DNA from: Chitinophagales bacterium
GTDB taxonomy: Bacteria > Bacteroidota > Bacteroidia > Chitinophagales > Chitinophagaceae
DNA: 64,000 nt
NCBI GenBank assembly: GCA_017303855.1
Contig: JAFLBL010000021.1
Coordinates: 1 to 64,000 of the forward strand
Direction of reading: 5' to 3'
Under the pieces are notes generated by a model, which saw only the letters and a list, made by a program, of their open reading frames with translations, was not told where the DNA came from and made no database searches. The first letter of the stretch is position 1; each line of letters begins with the position of its first letter. The position numbers and the translations under genes are program-made. Positions 7,784 through 16,735 of the stretch are shown one piece after another.

Positions 7784-8431
7784 TTACCTGCCGAAGAATT
7801 TATTGATGGCTGCTACCCGGTTGGTAACGTGTAATTTTTCGTAAATATGGTAAACATGCTTGCGGACAGTTTCCGGGCTGAGGAAGGTTTGCGCGGCAAT
7901 TTCTCTGTATGTAAGTCCTTTGGAGAGTAATTCGAGGATTTCGCGTTCGCGGATAGTGAGTTGGTGCAGGGTTTCTGCTTCACCCGGTACTGATTGTTGT
8001 TGTTGTTTCTGAAAAGCCGCCACAACTTTCCGGGCTATCTGGCTGCTCATGGGAGCACCTCCTTCATACAACTCCCGGATGGCTTCCAGCATACGCCCCG
8101 GAGGTGTCTTTTTCAATATATAGCCACTGGCTCCGGCACTTAAGGCTTCGAAAATTTTTTCATCTTCTTCATACACGGTACAAATCATGAAATTGGTTTC
8201 GGGTATTTTGGGTTTTAATACCCTTACCACATCTATTCCGCTTTCTTCAGTACCGAGGTTTATATCCATTAGTACCACATCCGGGTGTGTAATCGGAATA
8301 CGGTCAACGGCTTCTTCAGCTGAACTGGCTGTTCCGATACATCGATAGCCTTCCGACATGGACACAATTTCTTCCAGTGCATTTCTCAGTTCTTTGTTAT
8401 CATCTACTATAAAGACCGTAATCTGCCTCAT
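7784..8431 (-). CDS. NarL/FixJ-family response regulator
   Basis: The 215-residue two-domain regulator has an N-terminal receiver (about 1-120) and a C-terminal LuxR-type helix-turn-helix (about 150-215). The receiver has the acidic pair DDN near residue 10, the phosphoacceptor Asp in VVLMDINLG (about residue 56), and the Lys of GYILKKTPP. The DNA-binding domain has the standard LTIREREILELLSKGLTYREIAAQTFLSPETVRKH. A Gln-rich linker (KQQQQ) joins the two. No histidine kinase is adjacent, so it is an orphan here. Matching palindromes upstream (8466-8482) and downstream (7721-7740) suggest autoregulation. Confidence 0.9.
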   Translation of the reverse strand: MRQITVFIVDDNKELRNALEEIVSMSEGYRCIGTASSAEEAVDRIPITHPDVVLMDINLGTEESGIDVVRVLKPKIPETNFMICTVYEEDEKIFEALSAGASGYILKKTPPGRMLEAIRELYEGGAPMSSQIARKVVAAFQKQQQQSVPGEAETLHQLTIREREILELLSKGLTYREIAAQTFLSPETVRKHVYHIYEKLHVTNRVAAINKFFGR

Positions 8432-8465
8432 ACAATAAAGGTCTTGTTTTTATCTGTAAAGCCCA

Positions 8466-8482
8466 ATACCACTTTGTGGTAT
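8466..8482. promoter_or_regulatory. ATACCAC-TTT-GTGGTAT dyad in the response regulator promoter
   Basis: Perfect 7-bp arms lie 35-51 bp upstream of the regulator ATG, inside the 54-bp gap after rsmG. The position overlaps where the promoter must be if the regulator has its own. NarL/FixJ proteins bind inverted heptamers, which makes autoregulation plausible but unproven. Confidence 0.5.
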
Positions 8483-8485
8483 ATA

Positions 8486-9130
8486 TTACCGGGAGACGTA
8501 GAGCAGGTATTTCTCCCGGAAAGAATCTTCCTGAAACAAATCAGTAATTTCCATCATCCGTGGGCGGGTACCGCTTTCCTGAATTTCTTTAGCCAGATCA
8601 CCGCCTTTCAGGCAGATAAGTCCGGGTTTATGTTCCGATTCAGGAGATACAGGTTTTGTACGGAGCAAAGGTCTGGCCCATGTCCATAATTCTTTCAGCG
8701 GAGCAACCGCACGGGATACGGCGAAATCAAACTTCCGGTTTTTTATTTCTTCTGCGCGGGTGTGAAGGGTGCTGATATTTTTTAGCCCTATGCCTCCGGC
8801 AACGGCATCCACCACTTTCAGTTTTTTGGCAATGCTGTCGGCCAGTAAGAAATTAACTTTTGGAAAAAATATGGCCAGTGGTATGCCGGGAAAACCACCG
8901 CCGGTGCCGATGTCTATAATCTCAGTACCCGGTTCAAAGTCAAATGCCGCGGCAATGCTCAGCGAATGCAGTACATGTTTCTCATACAGACTGTCAATAT
9001 CCTTTCGGGAAATCACATTTATTTTTTCATTCCATTCTTTGTATAAAGCTTCCAGTCCGGCCCATTGCACCTGTTGTTCGGGGGTGAAGTCCGAGAAATA
9101 TTTATAAAGAATATCGGTAGGAGCTGCCAT
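8486..9130 (-). CDS. rsmG: 16S rRNA (guanine-527-N7)-methyltransferase
   Basis: SAM-dependent methyltransferase that modifies G527 of 16S rRNA. The 214-residue product has the RsmG hallmarks EKHVLHSL and IIDIGTGGGFPGIPLAI (SAM-binding loop), followed by the FDFAVSRAVAPLKEL motif. Length and order match the family. It is the middle gene of a minus-strand series (glycosyltransferase, rsmG, response regulator) with small gaps, so the three may share a transcript. Confidence 0.93.
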   Translation of the reverse strand: MAAPTDILYKYFSDFTPEQQVQWAGLEALYKEWNEKINVISRKDIDSLYEKHVLHSLSIAAAFDFEPGTEIIDIGTGGGFPGIPLAIFFPKVNFLLADSIAKKLKVVDAVAGGIGLKNISTLHTRAEEIKNRKFDFAVSRAVAPLKELWTWARPLLRTKPVSPESEHKPGLICLKGGDLAKEIQESGTRPRMMEITDLFQEDSFREKYLLYVSR

Positions 9131-9139
9131 AGTATTTAA

Positions 9140-10261
9140 TCAATTCCAGCTGTGGCGGGGTCTTCGCCATAAAGCCGGTGCAAAGATCAGGTAATAAAAG
9201 AACATCCACATATCCAGGAAAATAAACCAGGGCCAGAGATCCCCTTCGCCCATTTTTTTCATGGATTTATACAAGACGATCCCCTGCAGGATGAGCCGGA
9301 CACCGAAGACCGGCAGTGCCAGGCGCCAGTCGTAAAAGAGAATAGTGGCGGCAAAGGCCGGGTAATACAGAAACTGGCTGGCGAAATACAGGCCCAGTAA
9401 AAATTTATGTTTGGGTTTATAGTATTTGGCCGTGGTATAATGTCTTGATTTCTGTCTGAGCCAGCCGGACCAGGTGGTTCGGGGAATGGAACGGGTAATG
9501 GAATCCGGATCTATCACCACAGCGGTATTTTCTTTGGTAGCCACTTTATTGATGAATAAATCATCGTCTCCGCTGGGTATATGATTGATGGAGGAAAACC
9601 CTTTATTGCGCAGGAATAAGTCTTTCTTGTACGAAAGGTTACGGCCCACACCCATATAAGGCGTGCCTGCCAGCGCATACGATAAATACTGAAGAGCGGT
9701 ATGAAAGGTTTCAAAGCGGATCAGCTTATTCAGCATGCCGCCGCGGCGGTGATAAGCACCATAGCCGATCACGATTTCAATGCCGTCATCATAGGCTTCC
9801 TGCATTTTCTGTATCCAGTGTTCAGTAGCCGGTACACAGTCGGCATCTGTAAGCAGCAGTACTTCATATTTTGCCTCCCGGATACCAATGGAAAGCGGGT
9901 ATTTTTTTCCTGAAATCAGTTTGGCCTCCTGGGTCAGTTCCACCACATGCAGGGACTTAAAGGTCTTCTTCAGCTCCTGCAGAATATATTTGGAATCGTC
10001 AAGCGAATTGTCATTTACCACTACTACTTCCGTACTATAGGGGTATTGCTGAACCAGCACACCTGGCAGATTGCGGGCCAGGTTTTCATCTTCATCCCGG
10101 GCGCAGATGATAATGGAAACCGGATGCTGACGGGTCTGCATTTTCTCCCGGGGTTTGAAAAAGGCAACACGGCTGAAAAACCAGCCGTAGTAAAACAGTT
10201 GGATAAGGGTCAGGGCAATAAAAAAGTAAAAGAGAATTTCTTCCCAGTGAAATGGTGGCAT
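9140..10261 (-). CDS. Membrane-anchored family 2 glycosyltransferase
   Basis: The 373-residue product begins MPPFHWEEILFYFF, a membrane span at about residues 8-28. A GT2 domain follows with SIIICARDEDENL, VVVNDNSLDD, the metal-binding TDAD, the GDDDLF acid motif and a QKSRH acceptor-site motif. Three or four further hydrophobic segments are at the C-terminus. The frame stays open to 10396, but that upstream part is basic and low in typical residues, so I start at the ATG at 10261. The layout is that of processive, undecaprenyl- or lipid-linked glycan synthases. Substrate and product are unknown. Confidence 0.85.
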   Translation of the reverse strand: MPPFHWEEILFYFFIALTLIQLFYYGWFFSRVAFFKPREKMQTRQHPVSIIICARDEDENLARNLPGVLVQQYPYSTEVVVVNDNSLDDSKYILQELKKTFKSLHVVELTQEAKLISGKKYPLSIGIREAKYEVLLLTDADCVPATEHWIQKMQEAYDDGIEIVIGYGAYHRRGGMLNKLIRFETFHTALQYLSYALAGTPYMGVGRNLSYKKDLFLRNKGFSSINHIPSGDDDLFINKVATKENTAVVIDPDSITRSIPRTTWSGWLRQKSRHYTTAKYYKPKHKFLLGLYFASQFLYYPAFAATILFYDWRLALPVFGVRLILQGIVLYKSMKKMGEGDLWPWFIFLDMWMFFYYLIFAPALWRRPRHSWN

Positions 10262-10444
10262 AGCGGCGAAGGTAAAGCCCCGGCTGCATCGGTCAATATT
10301 CCCGGGGCAAAAGCTTTCCACAGCCTTTGGATAAATACCTTTTTTTTCAGGGAGGGCGACAAACGTTTGGGTTTTCCGTTTTTTCTTTACTTTCAACCGC
10401 CGGTCGCCGGTAATTAACCTTCATCCTGTAAACAGTCTCCTGTT

Positions 10445-12757
10445 ATGAAAAAAGCAATTTCCTTAACTGCCCTTTTCATTTTTTGTATGGCTCTGAAAGC
10501 CTTTCCGCAGGGAAGTTCCGACGAAAAAATTTACCTGCAGACCGACCGGAATCAATATACGGCTGGTGAAACTATTTTTTTTAAAGGCCAGGTGCTGACC
10601 GCCCTTGATACAATTCAGAGTGCAGTCTTATTTGTGGAATTATGGGACAATCATTTCGCAAAACTGGCCGCAGTGAGTTTGCCACTTACAGACGGCTCGG
10701 CCGCCGGTTCAATTACGATCCCCGTTAATCTGCAATCTTCCCGTGTTTTTTTAAGGGCCTTTACCGATGTAACATCCACTCAGTTAATCCCGGATCAGTT
10801 TATAAAGCCTGTATGGACGGCGGCCAATTCCGGTACTCAGCCAGCTCAAGAGGCGGGAAATGAAAAAGTACCGGTATTTTTTCCCGAAGGAGGAACCCTG
10901 GTGTACCAGGCGCTGAACCATGTGGCATTTAAAGCCGCTGAAAATTTTCAGGGAAGGATCAGTAATAATAAAGGAGAGACGGTGGCCATGATCAGACCCG
11001 GTATGAACGGGCTGGGTTCATTTTCCTTTACCCCTGTAAAAGGGGAGACCTATTCCTGTTACTGGAATAAAGACGGGAAAGAAGCAGTAGTGCCTTTGCC
11101 GTTGCCGGTTGAGACAGGGGTTGCGGTACATGTCAGTCAAAAGGCCGACACGCTTTTCTTCGGACTGGATAATGGCGGTACCCGTGATCTGCGGGTATTG
11201 AAACCGCGGGTGCAATTGCTAATTGGTCAGGAAATCGTGTACCTGGTGGAATTGAATATGACACTAAAACCCCGGTTCAGTTATTTTATTCCCTTGCAGG
11301 ATTTCAGAACAGGACTGGCCGAACTCCGGGTGCTGGATGAAGACAGTATGGTGCTGGCCAGCCGTCCCGTTTTTTTAAGCCGGCACAGTTTTGACAAGGG
11401 TGGCCGGCTGGAAGTTGTAAAAAAAGATATGGGGCAAAGAGCCGAAAACAGTATCCGCATAACAACGGCAGACAGCAGCCTCCGGTACGTGTCGGTTAGT
11501 ATTACCGATGCCGGCTATAATGAAGCAGCCACCGGAAATGGGCTTTTGGGAAGCGTGACGGGAAATTTCGTTCCGGTAGTACCGGACAAAAGTGTCCTGG
11601 CTGAACAAACGGATCTCTTGCTGCTTACGCGCTCATCCGTAAATAAGGCTGCTGATAACGGTATAGCACAGGTTAAAGTTGCGCCGGGAACCGGCATGCG
11701 GCTATCGGGTACGGTACGGAAGGGAAAAAAAGTACTGGCAGGTAAAACAATCATCACCGGCATACGATCTGCGTATACGGGCAAGGAAATTTATATGGTC
11801 ACCACGGATGAGCAGGGCCGGTTTACCCTGGATAACCTGGCCGTTTTCGGCGAATCGTTTGTGCATTGCCGTTTGCCGGGGAAAGCGGAGGAAGAACTGA
11901 ATTTCACCTTTACCGTACAGCAACCGGAAGCCAGCAGTGATACAGCCTTCTTACAGGCGTTCAAAGCGAAACTGGCGTCTTTCCCGGCAACCGTTCAGCC
12001 GGTAGCGGAAACCGGTATGCCTTATGAGGATCCGTTGGTATTGGCAGAGAAAATGGTTACCCTGGAGGAAGTGGTGTTGAACAGTGATCCCCGGCTGGTT
12101 TCCCGTAAACGTTTGGATGAGCTGGAAAAAAAATACGCGGAGGGAACCATTTTTGGCGGATACGGCGCTTCCGGTGAATCACTGGATGTGCTCAATGATC
12201 CGAGAGCAGGGAAGGCCATTGACCTGTTTACGTATATTGGAACAAATATGCGGAGCCTGTGGTTGGGTTATTCAAATGGCGGCAAACACCTTTTTTACAA
12301 CGGCTATGGCGGAAATGTACCGGTATCCATTTTTTACCTGGATAATGCCCGGGTGGAAAGAGATATGGTGGAATGGATTACACCCGATCAGGTGGCTTAT
12401 ATCAAATTTGTACCGAGACTGGGCGGGGAAAAAGGCCTGCCTTCTGCGATTGCCATCTTCCGCAGAAAACCGGGGGAGCAGGGTTATTGGGAAAAAGAGA
12501 GGTTTCAGTTGCAGGAGCAGGTGATTAACGGGTATCCGGTACCAAAGGAGTTTGCCGGACCTGATTACAGCAAGAGTACAACCCGGGTTGAAAAAGATAA
12601 CCGTAAAACACTGGTCTGGAGTCCCTATACGCCGATGGAAAACGGGGCAGGGGAAGTTCGTTTTTACAATAACGACCGTACCCGTAAATTCCGGGTTGTG
12701 GTGGAAGGGATGGCAGCCGACGGAAGCCTGCTGTATCTGGAAAGCATTATTGAATAA
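10445..12757 (+). CDS. MG2-domain / plug-like secreted surface protein
   Basis: The 770-residue product has a signal peptide (cleavage near AFPQG, about residue 22). An alpha-2-macroglobulin MG2-like domain follows directly (IYLQTDRNQYTAGETIFFKGQ, about 28-115). A second beta domain is at about 135-220. A carboxypeptidase-regulatory-like segment lies near 420-490 (GTVRKGKKVLAGKTI ... TTDEQGRFTLDNL). The C-terminal region (about 540-690) resembles a TonB plug (TLEEVVLNS at its start) but no barrel follows. In Bacteroidota such proteins sit at the outer membrane or periplasm; the role is unknown. It is divergent from the glycosyltransferase gene and followed by a terminator. Confidence 0.7.
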   Translation: MKKAISLTALFIFCMALKAFPQGSSDEKIYLQTDRNQYTAGETIFFKGQVLTALDTIQSAVLFVELWDNHFAKLAAVSLPLTDGSAAGSITIPVNLQSSRVFLRAFTDVTSTQLIPDQFIKPVWTAANSGTQPAQEAGNEKVPVFFPEGGTLVYQALNHVAFKAAENFQGRISNNKGETVAMIRPGMNGLGSFSFTPVKGETYSCYWNKDGKEAVVPLPLPVETGVAVHVSQKADTLFFGLDNGGTRDLRVLKPRVQLLIGQEIVYLVELNMTLKPRFSYFIPLQDFRTGLAELRVLDEDSMVLASRPVFLSRHSFDKGGRLEVVKKDMGQRAENSIRITTADSSLRYVSVSITDAGYNEAATGNGLLGSVTGNFVPVVPDKSVLAEQTDLLLLTRSSVNKAADNGIAQVKVAPGTGMRLSGTVRKGKKVLAGKTIITGIRSAYTGKEIYMVTTDEQGRFTLDNLAVFGESFVHCRLPGKAEEELNFTFTVQQPEASSDTAFLQAFKAKLASFPATVQPVAETGMPYEDPLVLAEKMVTLEEVVLNSDPRLVSRKRLDELEKKYAEGTIFGGYGASGESLDVLNDPRAGKAIDLFTYIGTNMRSLWLGYSNGGKHLFYNGYGGNVPVSIFYLDNARVERDMVEWITPDQVAYIKFVPRLGGEKGLPSAIAIFRRKPGEQGYWEKERFQLQEQVINGYPVPKEFAGPDYSKSTTRVEKDNRKTLVWSPYTPMENGAGEVRFYNNDRTRKFRVVVEGMAADGSLLYLESIIE

Positions 12758-12783
12758 AAGCGGGAATTCATGAAGGCTATTTA

Positions 12784-12813
12784 ACCGGGAGTCCGGCTCC
12801 CGGTAGCTTTTTT
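12784..12813 (+). terminator. Intrinsic terminator after the MG2-domain gene
   Basis: Arms ACCGGGAG (12784-12791) and CTCCCGGT (12797-12804) have a 5-base loop and are followed by AGC and six T. Confidence 0.85.
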
Positions 12814-12854
12814 GCATCTGTCACCCGGCAAATTACATTTATCTTGCGCCCATT

Positions 12855-13994
12855 ATGCCCGGACTACAGTTTGAATTACAACATACCGACCCAGGTTCAA
12901 AAGCAAGGGCGGGAAAAATCAGCACCGATCATGGCGATATCCTGACCCCGATCTTTATGCCGGTAGGTACCGTAGGAAGTGTAAAAGCCGTATCGCAGCA
13001 ACAACTTACAGAAGAAGTAAAAGCGCAGATTATCCTGGGCAATACCTATCACTTATATTTAAGACCGGGACTTGAGGTATTGGAAAAAGCCGGGGGACTG
13101 CACCGGTTTAATGGCTGGCACAAGCCAATCCTGACCGATAGCGGGGGCTACCAGGTTTTTTCATTGGCGGGTACCCGGAAAATCAAAGAGGAGGGAGTTA
13201 CTTTTCAGTCTCATATTGACGGCAGCCGTCACTTATTCGCACCGGAAAATGTGATGGATATTCAGCGCAGTATCGGCGGGGATATCATTATGGCCTTTGA
13301 TGAATGTCCGCCCGGTGGCAGCGAATTTTCCTATGCTAAAAAATCAATGGAACTGACCCATCGCTGGCTGGACCGTTGTTTTACCCGGTTCAATGAAACC
13401 TCGTCTAAATACGGATATACGCAAAACCTGTTCCCTATTGTACAAGGGGGGACGTTTAAAGACCTGCGTAAACAATCCTGTGAATATATTGCAGCAAAAG
13501 AAGCCAACGGAAACGCCATCGGGGGACTGAGTGTAGGTGAACCGGAACCGGTGATGTACGAAATCTGTGACTGGTGTTGTGATCATCTGCCCACGCAAAA
13601 ACCGCGGTACCTGATGGGCGTAGGCACGCCCTGGAATATTCTGGAATGTATCGGGATGGGCGTGGATATGTTTGATTGCGTGATGCCCACCCGCAATGGC
13701 CGGAATGCCATGTTGTTTACCTCCAACGGGGTGATAAATATTGACAACAAGAAATGGGAATTTGATTTTACTCCCATTGATGAAGGGATTGGCTGCAGTA
13801 TCAGCGCGTATTACAGTAAATCCTATCTGCGCCACCTGATGAAGGCCAAAGAAATCCTCGGGCTCAGTATTGCCAGTGTACACAACCTGGCTTTTTACCT
13901 CTGGCTGGTGGGGGAGGCCCGGAAACATATTCAGCTTGGTGATTTTGCCGCCTGGAAAGAAGAAATGATTCCCCGGTTAAAACAAAAGTTATAG
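12855..13994 (+). CDS. tgt: tRNA-guanine transglycosylase (queuine tRNA-ribosyltransferase)
   Basis: Exchanges G34 of GUN-anticodon tRNAs for preQ1 during queuosine synthesis. The 379-residue product carries the general base Asp95 in LTDSGGYQVFSL and the nucleophile Asp274 in MFDCVMPTRNGRNA. It also has the substrate-recognition motifs MAFDECPPG and GGLSVGEP. The C-terminal zinc site is incomplete: the normal CxCxxC is replaced by Ile312, Cys314 and Ser317, although His343 is kept. A TATCTTG -7-like box at 12840-12846 lies only nine bases before the ATG, so the transcript may be nearly leaderless. It is followed by the LptF/G-type permease gene. Confidence 0.94.
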   Translation: MPGLQFELQHTDPGSKARAGKISTDHGDILTPIFMPVGTVGSVKAVSQQQLTEEVKAQIILGNTYHLYLRPGLEVLEKAGGLHRFNGWHKPILTDSGGYQVFSLAGTRKIKEEGVTFQSHIDGSRHLFAPENVMDIQRSIGGDIIMAFDECPPGGSEFSYAKKSMELTHRWLDRCFTRFNETSSKYGYTQNLFPIVQGGTFKDLRKQSCEYIAAKEANGNAIGGLSVGEPEPVMYEICDWCCDHLPTQKPRYLMGVGTPWNILECIGMGVDMFDCVMPTRNGRNAMLFTSNGVINIDNKKWEFDFTPIDEGIGCSISAYYSKSYLRHLMKAKEILGLSIASVHNLAFYLWLVGEARKHIQLGDFAAWKEEMIPRLKQKL

Positions 13995-14030
13995 GATTAC
14001 GCTTTCACAAAGCCTCAACAGTTAAATGGT

Positions 14031-14038
14031 TACATTTG
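14031..14038 (+). promoter_or_regulatory. Bacteroidota-type -7 box TACATTTG
   Basis: An exact match to TAnnTTTG, about 50 bp before the permease start. No clear TTG is seen at the -33 position, so the promoter assignment is tentative. Confidence 0.4.
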
Positions 14039-14088
14039 CGCCTGTACAAAATTTATTGGCAGCGGCAATTTTTGTTTATTCCTGATTC

Positions 14089-15186
14089 ATGCGTAAACTC
14101 GACTGGTACATACTGAAGAAATTCCTGGTCACGTTTGTGTTCTGTATGCTGCTGTTTACAGTAATTGCCGTGGCTGTGGACAGCAGTGAAAAGGCGGATG
14201 ATTTTGTAACGGCCGGCTTCAGCACCAAAGAAATCATCAACAAATACTACCTGGGATTCGTACCCTGGATATGGAGCCTGTTATTTCCTCTTTTCGTTTT
14301 TATTGCCGTTATTTTTTTTACCAGCCGGATGGCCACCCGGTCGGAAATTATTGCCGTGCTGGCCAGCGGTACCAGTTACCGCCGGTTCCTTCGTCCCTAT
14401 TTTGTCGGCGGACTTTTCCTGGCTATCGTACTCTGGCTGGGCAACAGTTTCTGGATTCCCAAGGCCAATACCATTAAAGCCAATTTTCAGACACGTTTTA
14501 TTGACAGTAAGGATCCTTCCAAGAACAGGACCTATGGCAGCTGCATGCGTTGTTTTTATCTGCGTACCGATACCAATACGTTCGTTGGTATCCGGGACTA
14601 TGATACCAGTATCAAATTCTCCCGCGGGTTTTTTATGGAGCGGATCAAGGGAAATAAAGTCGTTTATAATCTCCGGGCAGAATCTATGAGCTGGGATACC
14701 ATTACCAGGAAATGGAAACTCTACCGGGCGGCAGAGCGGTATATCGATAGTGTGGGGGAGCGGATGCTGAGGCATGATACCCTGCTGCTGACCATCAGTC
14801 TCAGGCCTGAAGAACTGAAGAAGGATGATTACATGAAAGATAAACTCACGTCTCCCGAGTTATACGAATATATCAAAAGGGAGCAGTTGCGGGGCACCGA
14901 AGGACTCAATACCCTGCAGGTGGAATGGTACCGGCGTACAGCAGTTTCCGCCACTGTTTTGCTGCTGACCATTATCGGGGCGGTTATCGCCAGCCGCAAA
15001 ATCCGGGGTGGCAGCGGCATGCACCTGGCCATGGGTTTTGTAATAGCAGCCGTTTTTATCATTTCCGACCGCTTTTCCACGGTTTTTGCCACCAAGGGTA
15101 ATCTGCACCCTTTCCTGGCCGCCTGGCTGCCGAATATGGTGTTTCTGATCGTGGCCGTATGGCTCTACAGAAGAACGCCGAAATAG
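14089..15186 (+). CDS. LptF/LptG-family permease (YjgP/YjgQ)
   Basis: Inner-membrane subunit of the lipopolysaccharide export ABC transporter LptB2FG, which moves LPS from the inner membrane to the periplasmic bridge. The 365-residue product starts MRKLDWYILKKFLVTF, the typical amphipathic coupling helix plus first span. Three N-terminal membrane spans follow, then a periplasmic beta-jellyroll region (about residues 135-270) and three C-terminal spans (about 280-360). FxTSRMATRSEIIAVLASG is the family motif in the cytoplasmic coupling region. LptF and LptG cannot be told apart here. Placement after tgt is a common Bacteroidota arrangement, from memory. Confidence 0.9.
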   Translation: MRKLDWYILKKFLVTFVFCMLLFTVIAVAVDSSEKADDFVTAGFSTKEIINKYYLGFVPWIWSLLFPLFVFIAVIFFTSRMATRSEIIAVLASGTSYRRFLRPYFVGGLFLAIVLWLGNSFWIPKANTIKANFQTRFIDSKDPSKNRTYGSCMRCFYLRTDTNTFVGIRDYDTSIKFSRGFFMERIKGNKVVYNLRAESMSWDTITRKWKLYRAAERYIDSVGERMLRHDTLLLTISLRPEELKKDDYMKDKLTSPELYEYIKREQLRGTEGLNTLQVEWYRRTAVSATVLLLTIIGAVIASRKIRGGSGMHLAMGFVIAAVFIISDRFSTVFATKGNLHPFLAAWLPNMVFLIVAVWLYRRTPK

Positions 15187-15212
15187 AATTCAGGTGTCAG
15201 GTGCCGGGTGTT

Positions 15213-15268
15213 CGTACTTCGTACCCCGTACTTCGTACCCCGTACTTCGTACCCCGTACTTCGTACTT
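15213..15268. repeat. Four copies of the 14-bp unit CGTACTTCGTACCC
   Basis: Four contiguous units start at 15213, 15227, 15241 and 15255; the last has two changes at its end. It lies between the permease stop and the citrate synthase gene and is preceded by a CAGGTGTCAGGTGCC degenerate repeat. Confidence 0.9.
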
Positions 15269-15368
15269 CCGATAAACTTTCCCTTTTATTATTTGTTACC
15301 ACAATCGGCAATCAGTAATTTTATGCCTTTACCATTATTATCAAAAATCCCCCGAAAAATAAGGTTGT

Positions 15369-16694
15369 ATGGGAATAATTAAAGACCGGTTTAAAGCCAA
15401 AGCCGATAGCGTGGCTACCGAGATAAAAGACATCCTGAAAGAGCATGGTAACAAGAAAATTGGTGAGGTTACCCTTTCCCAGATTTACCAGGGTATGCGG
15501 GGGATGACCGGACTGGTTACCGAAACTTCTTTACTGGACGCCCAGGAGGGTATTCGTTTCCGCGGGTATTCTATTCCGGAATTGCAGGCCCGGTTGCCCA
15601 AAGCGCCACATGGCAGTGAGCCCTTGCCGGAAGGTTTGTTTTACCTGATGCTGATAGGGGAACTGCCTACGGATGAAGACGCGGAACATGTAACGAATAT
15701 CCTGCAGCGCCGTAGTCACGTACCTACCCATGTATTTGAAGCCATTGACGCGTTACCGATTCATACGCATCCCATGACGATGTTTGTGGTGGGGGTAATG
15801 GCCCTGCAGACGGAAAGCTATTTCCAGAAAAAATACGCGGAAGGCATCAATAAAAAAGATTACTGGCTGCCGGTATTCGACGACAGCATTGTACTGCTGG
15901 CCCGTCTGCCCCGTATTGCCGCCTATATCTACCGCCGTAAGTATAAAAACAGTGAACATATTCAGCCCAATGGTCTCCTCGACTGGGCGGGTAACCTGGC
16001 CCATATGCTGGGTTATGAAGATGAGAGTTTCCGTGAACTGATGCGGCTTTATATGACGATCCATGCGGATCATGAGGGAGGAAACGTATCTGCCCATACC
16101 ACCCACCTGGTGGGTTCCGCACTTAGTGATCCTTACCTGGCTTATGCCGCAGGTATGAATGGACTGGCAGGCCCCTTACACGGACTGGCCAACCAGGAAG
16201 TGATCAAATGGGTATTTGAAATGCAGGAAGAACTGAATACCGATTTGCCAACCAAAGAGCAAATTGCTGAATATGTGAAGAAGACCCTGGGAGAAGGGAA
16301 AGTGGTACCGGGTTATGGTCACGCGGTGCTTCGTAAAACAGACCCCCGCTTTACTGCCCAGATGGAGTTTGGTAAAAAACATATGCCGGATGATAAACTG
16401 GTACAGACCATCTGGAATATTTATGATACAGTGCCGCCGATTCTGCAAACCATCGGTAAGATCAAGAATCCATGGCCGAATGTAGATGCGCATAGCGGCG
16501 CCCTGCTCGTGCATTACGGTATGGTGGAATATGAATTCTATACCGTACTCTTTGCCGTCAGCCGTGCGTTAGGTGTACTTGCTTCTCTCTGTTGGGATCG
16601 TGCCCTCGGCTTCCCGCTGGAGCGCCCGAAATCAGTTACTACGGATCTCGTGAAGTTGTGGCTGGATGGCAAGGATAATATCTGGGGAGAATGA
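15369..16694 (+). CDS. Citrate synthase, eukaryotic (mitochondrial) type
   Basis: Condenses acetyl-CoA and oxaloacetate to citrate, the first step of the TCA cycle. The 441-residue product follows the mitochondrial enzyme, not the gltA type common in bacteria. Conserved stretches include GMRGMTGLVTETSLLD, EGIRFRGYSIPE, TIHADHEGGNVSAHT and GYGHAVLRKTDPR. The catalytic triad is His271, His318 and Asp373, close to pig His274, His320 and Asp375. The N-terminus (MGIIKDRFKAKADSVATEIK) corresponds to the start of the mature eukaryotic protein. It is monocistronic and followed by a strong bidirectional terminator. Confidence 0.96.
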   Translation: MGIIKDRFKAKADSVATEIKDILKEHGNKKIGEVTLSQIYQGMRGMTGLVTETSLLDAQEGIRFRGYSIPELQARLPKAPHGSEPLPEGLFYLMLIGELPTDEDAEHVTNILQRRSHVPTHVFEAIDALPIHTHPMTMFVVGVMALQTESYFQKKYAEGINKKDYWLPVFDDSIVLLARLPRIAAYIYRRKYKNSEHIQPNGLLDWAGNLAHMLGYEDESFRELMRLYMTIHADHEGGNVSAHTTHLVGSALSDPYLAYAAGMNGLAGPLHGLANQEVIKWVFEMQEELNTDLPTKEQIAEYVKKTLGEGKVVPGYGHAVLRKTDPRFTAQMEFGKKHMPDDKLVQTIWNIYDTVPPILQTIGKIKNPWPNVDAHSGALLVHYGMVEYEFYTVLFAVSRALGVLASLCWDRALGFPLERPKSVTTDLVKLWLDGKDNIWGE

Positions 16695-16713
16695 GGTAGT
16701 CGGGAGATAGTAG

Positions 16714-16735
16714 CCTGCCTGCCGGCAAAGGCAGG
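16714..16735. repeat. CCTGCCT(N8)AGGCAGG palindromic element
   Basis: The 7-bp arms CCTGCCT (16714-16720) and AGGCAGG (16729-16735) surround GCCGGCAA. Degenerate GTAGTCGGGAGATAG / GGTAGTTCGTAGT microsatellite sequence flanks it, as if a small palindromic repeat had landed in an existing array. No T-run follows. Confidence 0.6.
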
